From NCBI GenBank assembly GCA_036785325.1, contig JAXIVH010000002.1, positions 8,390,018 through 8,454,017 of the forward strand: DNA of 64,000 nt, written 5' to 3'. Source of the DNA: Urophycis tenuis (Eukaryota > Chordata > Actinopteri > Gadiformes > Phycidae). Both the position numbers and the translations under genes were made by a program. The first letter of the stretch is position 1; every line of letters begins with the position of its first letter. Positions 1 to 13,661 of the stretch are shown here, piece by piece. A model generated the notes under the pieces. It saw nothing but the letters and a program-made list of their open reading frames with translations, did no database searches and was not told where the DNA came from.

Positions 1-1117
1 AAAGAATTACCCAATCATCTGTTATGTATTGGCCAGAAAAACACACATTTTCCCGAAACACATTTAGCCTAGGTTATCTGGTTGTAGAGGGCCAAAGACA
101 CCTGCTTTGTGTAGGTTTTTGTCTGGGAAATATTTGTCTTACAGACCTATGGAAATAGTTATATATTGAGCATTTCCCAGATGGTTGGTAGCTTTATGAT
201 CCTTTCATATAAGTCCACATTGATATTACACACTTGACGTACAGCAGGTAACATTTATGAGATGTTGAATTACAAGGACCTCTGGGTCATGGGGGATGAG
301 GACATGGCTTACAGACTGTCTGTGTCAGGGGTGGGTTTTAGGTCTCTCCCCCCCCCCCCCCCCTTATACCCCCATTTTGGCCTGGAGAATTGGGGGGTAG
401 GGCTTATCTCCCCAGTCTGGAGGAAAGGGCACAAGCTCAGGACAAAGACCTCCTGCAAAAGCTGATGAAAAACCAGAGCAACCAGGGGCGGCTGCTGTTA
501 CTACGAGAGCCCTGGTTCTCTGACCTGGCCTGTCGCCACAGCTGCATGTCTTTCTCTTTCTGCTCCACCCCTCACCTCGTCACCCATTCTCTCAACCATT
601 CTGCTGGGCTGCTGGCTAACAGAGCCATCCGTGCTTGCGCTCGTGTGGAATCTTTTTTGTAGTCACCGTACATGCATACAGAGTCGCAATTAATATGTAT
701 GGAGTCACCCTTCATATTTGATAATACTCTATGGTCATACCTTGCGAGTTTAGGAAAAAGTTTGGTTTTACAATAGGGAAGATTATCTGGATGGAAGTGG
801 AATGGAAGTGATACAATTATATGGAAAGATGATGCAACATTGCGTAAAGTATTAAAATATCAATGGCATTAATACTAAAACTTGTATAAACTTGTAATTC
901 TACCAGTAGGCAAACTACTATTAACTATTAATCCTCATGATAATAATAATGTGTATAAAGTATAACACGTATAAAGTAGCACCTTTAAGAAAACCCAAGG
1001 TGCTCTACACAAACACATACCTGAACCAATGAGATAAAGAAACACATTTTATTCAATCTTTCCGCTCCACAGATGTGCCCAGACAAAGCTCTGAGGGAAG
1101 GCCCACCCTCTGTTTAT

Positions 1118-1119
<2 letters not shown>

Positions 1120-1155
<36 letters not shown>

Positions 1156-1418
1156 AGGCGTGCATGTGTGTGTGTGTGTGTAGGAACCAGCCAGTTTGGG
1201 CAGAAGTTAGTCATAAGGAAGGGCAGAGAGAGAAAGGGAGGTTCAGATGGAAGAGGATAATGCTATGATGAGGTCAGAGACAAACATCATCTTAACACAA
1301 CCTGAGATCTCCAAACAGCCACACATGGGCCTTCTCTGTCTGCCCAGGGTAAGAGGAGACACGTGTTGAAATATAATAATGATGATATTCTCCACACACA
1401 CACACACACACACATGTG

Positions 1419-1487
<69 letters not shown>

Positions 1488-1561
1488 CATACACACACAC
1501 ACACACACACACTCACCATACACACACACACACACACACACACTCACCATACACACACACG
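1120..1561. repeat. TG and CA microsatellites
   Basis: TG array at 1120-1180 and a compound CA array at 1392-1561 with three 'ctcaccatacac' interruptions. Confidence 0.95.
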
Positions 1562-3175
1562 CAGTTCAGAGAAGCACTTGATGTATTGTCCATTCCAGTT
1601 GAAATCCATTCATTACACAATTTCCCTTCCAGTTCAGGAATGAACATTGATGAGTTGTTGCTTTATTGTTATTGTATTGTAATAATGTACGTTGAATTAC
1701 ATTATTTTCCAATAACTGGACACAGTCACCAACTCATTGATGATTAAGGGCATTGATTAAGAACTGCTAAAAGGCAGAGGTGTAACGGTACTGAAACACA
1801 ATGCAAACCCTTGGAACATTTATTGACCAAGCAGAGTCGAGGATCCAACAGTGCTGTATGCGGTATATGAACACATATATTAGCACATATATTAACATTT
1901 GTATTATAAAATATGTTATATTGAATATGTAAATCAGGCCGATTTGCCCTTGCCACAGAGCCTCACTCTGCCTATTGGGTTCCCCGGAAACACCCTCCCC
2001 TATGACTGTCCCTGTGACACTGACCTTGCTGCGAGAGCTTGTGTACAGAACAGTGACCCCTTCCTCCCACAACCTCCCACCCACCTACCCATGTTGTTCA
2101 GTGGCCGAACCACCAAGTGTGAATCACACAATCTGTTACATCGCGCGCGCTGGAAAAACACACAATGAGTACGGCGAAAACAAGCCCAGCGTTAACGTTT
2201 CCACTCCACAACACACCACACCTGTGATGTCCTGACCTGACCTCCGAGCAGCGATAAGATGTTATGGCTCTCCCACGGCGGTGGTTACGTCACATCCACC
2301 TCACCTCAATGTTTGCAGAACCCATAAAAAACTTTCTGCGCCGCGCTTTACACAAGGACAAAAACAAGCCGGTAATTACCTGCGACTAACTTAAAGGTGT
2401 AGAGTGTGGAAATGAGTGGTGTGTCTCATTCGTTGTGTACAATGCCATGGCAATAAGAACCGTTGGTTTTTTTTTAGGGGGTCCTTTGCACGGAGCCCGC
2501 CATGTTGCACCTCCTTGTTTCTAGGGCAGCCAAGTTCTGCCCGCTCTATTCCCGATGGTTTCAACTATAATAACCGCAATGTTACTTGTAAGCTATAACC
2601 TATAGTTGTACAGACTAGATAACTAAATACAATTTGTAAATCTATAAAGGAACCTCAGCACTTGTCAGTTGGTTACTCAATGCTGTTGCAGAGGATGATG
2701 TTAACAAATGCCGTTAACAAATGCCGTTAACAAATACCATGATTACGCTATAGTTAACGGACAAATATTGTTTGACGTCGTGTGTCCGTACAGTACAGAT
2801 GCCTTATCTGCTTTTGTAATTGTATGTCGTATACGATTCTCAAAACATTAACGTTGCCTAACATTGTTTCCTTACATAATCTGGCTAATGTTTGCTGAGG
2901 TTTTGGGCTTGCACAATGCTGTCTGCTTCCAGATAAGCACATGGGAACACACTGCTTATAGCTTTCAGTCACTGAAGCCAGTTTGTATCCAATATTCTAA
3001 TTATAGCAAAACTAATTTAAAATTGTAGGTAATTTAAAATCAAAACTATTTGTAATACTTTGGACAGGGACATAGTGTTTCCATCCTCAGAAGTAAATGA
3101 AATGTAATCATGTAAAAGCAATCATGCCTGTCTGTCTGTCTATATAGTTGTTCAAAACACACACATCGACCTACT

Positions 3176-3212
<37 letters not shown>

Positions 3213-4826
3213 CAGTGCAAATGCGCTTTCAGTTATAATTGTGAATAGTATAATAGTGTTTTGAAACATATATTTCCCTGCTAGTATAACTTTGATTGGG
3301 TGAAATATATATTTTGTTCCTTACCAAGTTGAATTAGTTACACATTGTTGTTCTATTATGCAGTCCTTCGGGAACTATGTGTATTCTCTCTGCTGCTATA
3401 TCTGTGTTTCCTTAGTGTTATCTCATCTTAATTCACCATATTAAATATATTCCCAAAAATACATTTTGAAACGGCGGGGACCAGTGAGCGGGTTCAGTGA
3501 GTGTGCAGAGCCGCTGAACGATGCAAAAATAGAGAAAACACAACAAAGGAAGCCGGTGTCAAAGGTCCTGAGAATGTGTTTAGCGTGCTGGGAAAACACA
3601 GGCCGTGGACTCAGCGACAAGGCCCGGGCTGCCGTACCCACCGCAGCGCGCAGCGCCCCCAAACACAACCGACCCGATGCATTCCTTCCATCGGCACGAT
3701 GCTCTCACAGCACACAGCTCAGCTGATATCCCATCAAAAACATATGTAGCGCGAGAGAGATCCGATCCCAATAAAAGAACTCTTGATGGCTGCACCTGGC
3801 ATCAGTTTAACTCCCCGCCAATCAAAAGAGGAGATTACAACGCGCTGTCACGGCACTGCTCTCCGAGTTGTGCTCTCGGTGCCTCCATGTTGATTACATT
3901 CCTGCGTGCTGTCAAATGCCAGAGAAACAGGCACGTCCAGCTCCCAATCCTGAGACAATTACAGAGAAACGCTCACACGTTGTGGGCTTAAACAACACGC
4001 CTGTGAGTACCAGCCGAACTAGCTAGTTTTGCGTATAGTGGGGTTTTAAGACTAACTGGTGGCCCACAAAGGGATGGTTTTGTATTTATCTGAGAATGTC
4101 TGCATTCTGATGGCAGATGTGTGTACTGTCATGCAACAACAAACACCTTCTTAAACTGAAAAAATGTTTTTCGTAACAAAGCTATTTTCTATTTTATTTG
4201 TGTCTCCACTGTTTTGCAAACTAAATGAAAACAAAAACACACACACACAGGTTGAACAGGTCAAAAGTGAACGGGTTGTCGGTGGCTCACAACAACAACG
4301 TGACCTTCGACTGGTCTGTAGGGAAAGCCACACCGTCTTCGCAGGTCAGAGGAGATAAAGGCCAGTGACATTTAAATAGATGTTTGAGCAGGGAGGAAAC
4401 CCGTTGGAATTGGAATTGTGCTCTTAGGAGAGCAGGATTCTGGCGTGGTCATGTTGGACATGGAATCGAATGGCCTTATCCATTCAAACCAATCACAGCT
4501 AAACCTGCTGGACCAATCACAAGTGGGAATAGTGTAATCATGGAAGCGAGTAGGAGTCATCAAATTACATCTAGGGTTATCTTTAGCCACAATTTCATCG
4601 CTGAAACAAGTAGGCTGAACAATAGCACGCTGACTAAAACATCCTAAATGCGTAACATCCCCTTTTTGTATTCATTAAAGGTGAGAAGCTCTGCCTGTGC
4701 TGACTTGTTCATTTTCCTATTGAAACTGTCCTGCTTTGGAGACATGTCCTCCATTTTCACAGTCATGTAGCCATTTTGTTCTAGTTATCATAACCCTCTT
4801 GGCCCTGTCTCTTGCTCTAATAACCC

Positions 4827-4831
<5 letters not shown>

Positions 4832-4900
<69 letters not shown>

Positions 4901-5037
4901 AGCTGGACGGCAGGTTTTTTTAACATGTGGTGCAGAATGTGGGTCAGGTTTATACTTGCGCCTCTGGTGTGAGAATTCACAGCTAAACAGAGACTCCCAT
5001 GAAGAATGGCATGTGGATGCTGCATGCTCCATACAAT

Positions 5038-5124
<87 letters not shown>
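4832..5124. repeat. Paired TG and CA arrays (inverted)
   Basis: (TG)n 4832-4898 and (CA)n 5041-5124, separated by 142 bp of unique DNA; complementary arrays that could pair. Confidence 0.95.
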
Positions 5125-5125
<1 letters not shown>

Positions 5126-6088
5126 CGTTGCAAGTTGAATGCAGTTGTTCACAAACAAATAATAGCTTAAAATACTGCCCATAATTGTGCCTAAGAAATA
5201 GCGTTTTCTCTTATGCTACGTCTTCATGAAAAACCTCCTTGGTCCCGTTTTTGTAACATGTTATTATAGACGAAAACACTCAACTGAGAGAGAGTGACAT
5301 ACTCTTGCTAGGTTGCATCAGCTGGACAGACGAAAGCAGGGGGCGGGGCAGACTCCTGTAAGCCACCAGCCATTGGCTGTGACACAGTGATAATAATATT
5401 GCACTAAACTGAAACAATGCTCATCTAATCAAAATTTAACCTGCCAGTAAATGCCTAAACAACTTGAAAAATGAAAACAAATGACAAACTACTTACTACC
5501 TCCAAATTATTTTGCAAATTGTAACCATATATAGTACATAGTATTTTTGTTTTATGTGGGGAGACATCTTACTTGGCCTGAATATAATATAGAATAATAT
5601 ATAGAATTTGTGAATATTTATAATGGTTAATGACCAACTGAAAAACCTGAGAGACACACCCTGTGTTTTGGGTTAGGAGGGTATTCTGGTGTGACGGACA
5701 GCTCCAGGACACACGATACTTCCTTAAGATTTTGATGAGTCATTGCTTAATCTTCATTTAATTATGCACCGAAAAAAAAACACTTCTGGGGCAGCAGGAG
5801 GACATTTACCTCAAGAGGAAGTGCTCTGGAGAGCTGGCAGCAAACACGCATTCCCAATCATTTTAGGCACCCGGAAGGTCTCCAGACAAGGGTAACACTC
5901 AGCTGAGGTGACTAGCTGGCATTGGTGTCTGTTTTCTGGTTCATCACAAACTACTAACAATACTTCTGGAGTTGCTTGACGCTATTCTGCACACGACAAC
6001 ATAAGATGAGGACAGATGATGGATCTTTTTTGTTTTCTAATTTCTCTATGCATATTATCAATGCAAACATGTTTATTTAGCAGTGTCC

Positions 6089-6210
<122 letters not shown>

Positions 6211-6504
6211 AATTGTGTACAATCACATTGAGTGCCTTAAAAGACTAATTATTAATGCCATCAGATGGACAAAGGACTGTTTGAACATTATGTGCAGTTC
6301 TCTAAGATGGCAGCAGTTTGATGCTGCACAGAGATACTTCATTAAATCTTCCTTTGCCATGACATTTAATAAGAACTGAAAGAGATTGAAAAAAGAGAGC
6401 TACTTTTGGTTGACCTTACAACTAACAGCAGTATTTTCAGCTGACTGAAAATTTCAGTCAGCTGAGGGATGCTACAATAAATAAGGCAGGATCATTTCTT
6501 GGCG

Positions 6505-6685
6505 AGGGCGTTTGGCTCCCAGTTGAAAGGTACCGGATTCGATACCCCAGTGTCCAAAGTCTGAAGACATCCTTGAGCAAGATGCCGCTAAGCGCCCCTA
6601 CCTGCTCCTTAATGACTTAATAATGCATTAAAAAAAAATCATTTGCAATGTCGCTTTGAATAAAAGCGTTTCCCGAAAGACCCGA
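6505..6685 (+). mobile_element. tRNA-derived SINE, family 1
   Basis: Contains 'gcgagggcgtttggctcccagttgaaagg', a B-box-like GATTCGATACCC, 'catccttgagcaagatgccgct' and a 3' end 'gtcgctttgaataaaagcgtt'. These are the landmarks of common teleost tRNA-related SINEs. Confidence 0.65.
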
Positions 6686-9600
6686 TGGAGAGCATGACGG
6701 TACGATTAAGACACCACCGGCCAGTCTACTCGAACGAACGGGCGGGAGGAGTGAAGGAGGGACGCTCGCTTCCTGGCAGAGGTGACGGAGGAGCGTCTGA
6801 AGGCTGCTGCGACAACGACGGAGGCGTGCTCAGTGGAACTAGGTCACCTGGGGCTTCCACGAGCTATTCCTTTGTCTTTGCGTCACACAGCAGAGCCGAT
6901 GCCCGGCATACACATGGAACGCAGTAAGACATTCCACTCGACGGCGTCTTTTAGGAATCTTTTCTCTGATCGGTCAAAGAACCTCCTCAGCGAAGAGCGT
7001 CTTGATACCCATCTCGGGGCAAACATCTCATCAGCTCTTTGTTGTGTCAGTGTTGAGACGGCATGCTGCTGTTGGTATGTGGCATCTTTGTCGCTCGACT
7101 AGCGCGTTGTTGAACGGGCTCTACACCTACTCGGAACTGTCTAGAATGTCTTTCAGAAACTGGCTCACGCTTTTGAAGCTTCTCAACCAGCTCCTGAAGG
7201 CATCTTGAAGCATCTTAACAAGCTCCCCACTCCAGACAAAAACAGGAACAAAAATACATAACCTTCCGGACTATCATGCATAAAGAGACGGCACAGAAAT
7301 CGTGAAGTGAAAATGTTTAATGGTAAAATAAACAATCGTTGTGGTACGAAACAGAATAGCGGTTGAAATATTGTAGTGACAGAGCGTCAAGAGCTGTGTA
7401 GGTAGATTAGTCTTCCAGTTTACGGCTGTAGAGGTCAGGGGTCAACGGCTCACAAATATGCTGGTGAGTAGGAATGTACCACAGAGCTTGACCTGGAGGG
7501 GTGAACAACCCCCACCCCACCCTACAGATGCGGAAGAGACCATTTATCTAATGATAGTTTGACACTTCAGCCCACTGACCAGCGTCAGAATAACTTCGAC
7601 AGTACAGTACGTTTGGCATGTTGTTTTTTTGGCAACAAAAGAAGGCACACACATTTCTTGACGTTACTTCAATGGATTTGCGAACTGGGCCTTTGAGCGC
7701 AGCCAAAAGTGGGCCGTTATTCAACTATAACTGGGTCACGATGTCATGCATATTTCCCATTCATCGAGTGAACTGAACAAACAGTGGCCTGCAGCGCTAA
7801 CAGCTCCAGCCAGGTCCCAAGTTCACTTCTATCAACCAGCAATTCACTTTTCCAGTCGGTCCATCCCTTTTTACTTGGGGGGGGGCTGTTGTGCTTTAAG
7901 CCTCCAATGCATTGCGCCGATAAGACGGGGACTTGTTCAAAGGACGCCACTCTGGGGCCTGAAGAGGAAATGAGAGGAGTCTGCCACGGCTGATTGCAGA
8001 AGCATAGCCGCGGCGCAGTGTTTGGTAAACAACGGCTACCGGCTGGCGGGCGTCAGACAATGCTGCTGCTGACCCCGGCTGCCATTACCGCGCGTGCATA
8101 TTTAAATAACGCTGAGAGCGCGGCAGACAGAAACATGTTTTGAAAATGTCCCGCCGTTTTGTGTCGAATTGTAGTCCTAGGCCTTGAAAAGGCCTTAGGA
8201 CGGCGTGTGTATCGCCTCACCCAGGACAGCCCCAAGACAGATCGAATGCTCTGTCCGCCTCGTTACAAGTTCAGGAAAAAAACACGCCTAAAACATCATC
8301 AACCACAAGACCAGAAGACTCTTGCTTTTCCACCAGGACTCGCGTGCACAAAGAAACCCACACATAATACCCACATAAGCTGGTCCTCGTCTTTCAATAA
8401 CGCTGGTCCTGGTGGGTTTGTTCCAGCAGTTGGGGAACACCTAGATTCAGAAAGCTGATATCAGCCCAGCAAGAACGGTCATAATAACAACTAGGCTGGT
8501 GATGATTCACCATCGGATCAATGTTGAAAAGACGTCCATAGAGATGGGGATGAATAATGTAACTGGCTGAGACGCCAGCTACATTATTGTACTGCATGGT
8601 TTCTATGAGTCTAGTCTTCAACTTGCAGACAATATGGACTGATGGCGAGCAACATGGCAATAGCTCCTGGCCCACATGTCCCGACAGAGAGTGCACCGTC
8701 ATTCTCTGGTATTCAGGCGTTGTATTAATTATACAACATCTGAATACCAGAGAAAGACGCGCTTTGGTGTACTTTTTTACGGAACGTTGTATAGTTAATA
8801 CATCGTTCTGTAAAAAAGTACACCAAAGCACGTATTGGTTTTTGTGATGTCAGAAAGCATCGACCGGTAATAGACAACCTGGTAACGTAACCTTGACGAG
8901 CCCTGGCCCGATCACTCTCCACCGAGTCACCTTTCCAGAGTATACATAATGGGAACTGCTTTTTCATCCCTCATGCATAGATATGTCTATTTATCTGATC
9001 TGTTCAATCATCCAGAGAGGCATTTCAATGTCTACAAAACTAAACGCCTCGCCCTTAATAAACATTAGTCAAATTCAGATCAATTTGTCCATCACATTTT
9101 GGACTCACAATTAAATCCTCCTCCTTAAATCCTCCTGATTATAACACTCAATCTCTGGGAATCATCATTGTGGCGGAACATGTCCATGAACCAGGTGATT
9201 GGGCCATGAGGTGAGAGGTTTGCCTACAGTACATCCAGGCAAGATGATTGATTGACACTAAGATGGTCGGTGCATTGCTGGGACTTCAGAGCCACACGTT
9301 GTCATGACAGGACTGTGAGAATAACCTTCCAACGAGGCACAGAGACTCTTGATACTCGAACGTGCATACAAAAAAACTGTGCACAGTGATCTGTGCACAG
9401 TGATCCGCCTCAGCGCAGACACAGTCATTTGATATCTAAATAAACAACCCCGTAATCCCCGAGAGAGATCGATTCCAACGCCATGCGGTTTCGTCTTCTC
9501 CTCTTGTCCTGCTGTAAGGGTGTAAAAGTTCACGCATGGACCCGGCCGCCAGCAGACAACAATCACCACCTTGGCCAGAGTTGTCGCGGCTGGTGATTGT

Positions 9601-10255
9601 AGACCAGCGAGTGTGTGGACTTCTGGTCTTTGTTGGGGGCCGAGCTTCCTTTCGAAAAAAACACACAGAATGTAAACAACGACCTGAGCGCAGATCGGCT
9701 GTCAAACGTCGCAGGGGGAGAATATCACAGAGTAGCTTCGAGGCGCTAGTCGCCACAGCATTCAGAGCGGGTTCGCGGGACCCCCCCCCCCTTCTCCTAC
9801 TCCATGTTTAGCGTAGAACAGGTTCTGCACAGGTCCTGCAGCGCTCCAACCTATTGGCTTTTGGAAGCCTGTAATCAGGAGTAACATGTAATTGGATTTG
9901 AAATGCGTCACACAAAAAGGTTTTGGGTGTCTGAGAGATTTGAAATACATTTAGTCAAGGGGTGTGAATCCAGATTTTTCTGGCGTCGATGGAGGATACT
10001 GTTAATCTGCCAATCAAAGGATTCACGGGCCAAGCGTCTGACTTCTTCTCATCATGTTTGTACAAACTTTACAAAAATATTTATATTATTCTGTTTCAAA
10101 CTTGCCCTGGATGATACAAAAATAAGCTTTTCAGTCAATGAAGTCTTCACATTCGTAAAAGTTCAGTTAACTTTGCAGTTAAGAGTCCGCTGCTCCAACA
10201 GGTGAGCAACCAGGCTGGTTTGCTCAACGTCGTCCACGACACGAGGGCTTTCACC
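6686..10255. other. Intergenic, 3' of NAGPA; no gene recognised
   Basis: Several GC-rich, CpG-containing patches (6686-7200, 8000-8250, 9540-9790) without supportable exons. It holds the palindrome pair at 8702 and a smaller near-palindrome (GTCCTAGGCCTT / AAGGCCTTAGGAC, 8174-8201). No clear AATAAA for NAGPA was found just after its stop. Confidence 0.45.
8702..8828. repeat. Two adjacent palindromes
   Basis: 8702-8754: arms TTCTCTGGTATTCAG / CTGAATACCAGAGAA with inner TTGTAT / ATACAA. 8762-8828: arms CTTTGGTGTACTTTTTTAC / GTAAAAAAGTACACCAAAG with inner GAACG-TGTAT / ATACA-CGTTC. Each would fold into a long hairpin. Confidence 0.9.
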
Positions 10256-11063
10256 CTAAAGTCCCGACCCACCGCCAGCAGGAGACCAGATCTCATCCTG
10301 GGAGTCAGAATCATCCAGGTCGACTCCCGCATTTCTGGGTCGGGACACTTTGCTGGCTGCCTTGCCGCCGTTTATGTCAGTCAGTGGAACGTAGGAGTAA
10401 TCGTGGCGATCTGAGGGGCTTCCGTGCCCCGTTGAGGCTCGACACGCACGCCTCAGGTGACCCACAAGGCTGGCCAATAGCAGACAGGACAGGCCTATGG
10501 CGATGATCAACCACGTTCTCCTGGAGGGAGAGAGAGCAGATGCGTTCATTTGATGCCAAGACCTACAATCATTGAATACTGGTACATGGTACAGAACTAC
10601 AATAATGGAGTACAAGCACATGGTAAAAAATAAACTACAACCATGGAAATGCTGACGTGTACAACACAACTACATTCATGGATATTCAAAATCCAAATAG
10701 ATGACGGAAAGTTGAAGAAGTCATCCCTGTTTGGTCTTTTGTGTTCACTGGCAAGTTTAGAACCCAAAGCCCTGCATGCATTGTTTAGCCTTGGTTTTAA
10801 TTGCCTCTGGTGCTAAAATTATAGTATTATGGTCTGCCAAAGATCAGCTATCGTGTTCTCGCAACGGGCATGGGGAACACAAACACGGGCAATAACCACT
10901 ATGCTGAATGTGCAAGCAAGGCATTGAATGTTGCCATATTTCATAGCTGACTGTTGCCATGGTTTATAGCCCCCCCCCCACACACACACCCTCCCATCTG
11001 TCATATCTTACACTCCTAATCAACTGCCTCATTTACAACAAGGACACAAAAAAAGTGGAGGGA

Positions 11064-11126
<63 letters not shown>

Positions 11127-13235
11127 GAGTGGGGGGGGGGGGGGAGGGGGGTCTCCTCTCCCATCTGTGAGCGGAGAGCGCTTCACAAAGCCGCTGCGAG
11201 GGCGCCATGGCGACGGCGAACAATCTCTAACTTGCATGTGAATGGCTTATGGATGCTAATGAGGAGGCGGGGCCGAATGGGACGGCGCCCGCCACACACC
11301 GCTGCCCGGGCCGCCGCCGCCGCGTGGCTAGCACTTCTTCACGCTAGGCGCAGCGCTGCAGCACCACACTGAACGCACCGCTCCGGCACAACCCGCGGCT
11401 CACACTGGGATCCGGCCATTAGCGCGGCGGGCTTACACATGGGCGGCAGTCGCTCAGTGGGGTAGAGCGGGTGGACAGAGCCGGGTCGTCCACTAACCGC
11501 AGGGTCGGCGGTTCGATCCCCTTGATCCCCCTTGCTCCTCCAACTGTCCACACGTCGAACCCCACAAATGTACTGATTGTACATCGCTTTGGACAAAAGC
11601 GTCTAAATGCTAAATGCCCCCTTTTACCCTTTTACACATCACCAGCGTGGAACAACACCAGCAGCCCGCCTGCTCAGTTCCCGAGAGCGCTCTGTCACTT
11701 GGGGTCGCGGTGCAGCCGGCGTTTTCACATCAACAGTTTCTAATCGGAGTTCTGACTCGTCTCCTTTTCAGGGAAATATACTGGAGCGCGATACATACAC
11801 AAAAGTTTTAATGCACAATCAGTGTGATGGCAAACTTGGGGCGTTGAGATCGACTGACCTGGCACTCTGCCCCACCGGGGGCAGAGCTAACAAGCCGTCT
11901 GGGTTTAATTGCTCTGGTCGCTGTGCCAACTGACCGACCCGGTCCCCCCCCCCCCCCCCCCCCCCCCCCATCGTGACACCCTTCCTCATTGCCGGCGAGT
12001 GAGGCGTGATGACACGGGCTCGCGATATGCACACTCGTTTTCCAACGGGAGAGTTTTCTGACTCCCTCCTCCAAATGGTGGACAATGGTGATCCAATGGC
12101 TAAATGGATAAAGAGGGACGGGGGGGGGGGGGAACGCTTACTCTGCCAGGTACGGCTGCATCCCGTGGGCCGCCGCCGCCTCTTCGTTTCTCCAGGTGGT
12201 AAACATCTTCATGGCTAAACAGTGACCGGCTGTCGAGGGGAGCAGACGAGAGCGCACAAGTAAATATGACCACCACCCAGAGAAGGTCAACATGATCCTC
12301 ACCACTTCACTTGCGTTGAGCTAGGTCACGCTGGCCCCGCTCTCCCTGCTGGCTCCATTGTGCTTTCCTAAGACTCGCTTTTTATGACTCAAGGAAGCTT
12401 TTACTGTGACGTTTTTATCACTGCATAGGACTCGGTGCCAATTCTATGTGTATCTTATTTGTTCTGTAGTCTATTCTGGTTGTCATTATATTATTCTATT
12501 GTTCTGCGCAGCCCTTTTTAACCTGCTTTTGAAGGGAATGAAATTAAATTAACATTATTATTATAATTATTAACTATTAACTAGTTTTTGTTCCCAGTCC
12601 TGTAAAGATTGTACACATAATCCATAAAAGAAATATGACAACACAATAACATACAACGACAATTGACAATTCATTCAGAACAAAGACTGTCACCAGGAAG
12701 TAATTCGGCTGGTTCTGTTGTTGCCATAGAAACATCAGTTGTGAGAGCCTGGGGAGGGCTACTTCATTGCTACCCACTGCACTGAGCAGGGCAGGGTTCC
12801 CTGCCAGGTCACCATGGTAACCATAACCAGAGCACCGGCCCGCCCGCTGCTTTTGTCGTTAGAAAAAGGCAACAAAAAAAAAAAAAAAGGGACTCTCTTG
12901 ACACGGGCCACAAAGAAAACTTCCAGAGGTCAAACCAAGAAAGCCTTGTGTGACTGTCCAGGACACCAGGCGTGCAGTTAAACATAACAAGTTGTACATA
13001 TGTATGTGTGTGTGGGTGCTCTTTCACTGTGTGTGTGTGTGTGTGTGTGATGATTTTTCTTTACCAACAACATGGCTGTCTTTCGTAGAATTTATCTGTG
13101 CATTTGTTGAATTAGAATTTCAGCAAATTGCACATTAGCCAGTAATGAGACAAGCATGCCTGCATAATGTGCACAGTCGCTCATACACATATTTAGTGTC
13201 ATAGCACACGTGTGTGCGTGTGTGTGTGTGTGTGT

Positions 13236-13333
<98 letters not shown>

Positions 13334-13623
13334 CCTGCATGCGTGTCATGCACATACCTCTCTGTGAGGTAAGGTTTACCGCTTCCTGCGGTGGGACGTT
13401 ACAGCTGCCTGTCTGGGGCTCGCATGGGCACTGGTCCTCACAGTGACACTCCTCAGAACAGGAAGCACCATAGAAACCCAGCGGACACTCTGAGAGAGAG
13501 ACAGAGACAGAGACAGAGACAGAGAGAGAGACAGAAACAGAGAGAGAGAGACAGAGAGAGAGACAGACAGAGAGAGAGACAGAGAGAGAGGGAGAGAGAG
13601 AGAGAGAGACAGAGAGAGAGACG

Positions 13624-13661
<38 letters not shown>

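Noticed and set aside
3441..3991. Cluster of overlapping frames of 70-130 codons in CpG-rich DNA
   Set aside because: All frames are open to similar extent, as expected from GC-rich DNA; no domain or splice structure.
11444..11530. Possible tRNA gene
   Set aside because: A and B box-like text is present but the cloverleaf is not sound and SINE body and tail follow.
13358..13489. Alternative exon 10 donor at 13380 (GCG|gtaaac)
   Set aside because: It gives phase 0, which neither exon 12 nor the predicted exon 11 can accept; the donor at 13358 is stronger and fits.
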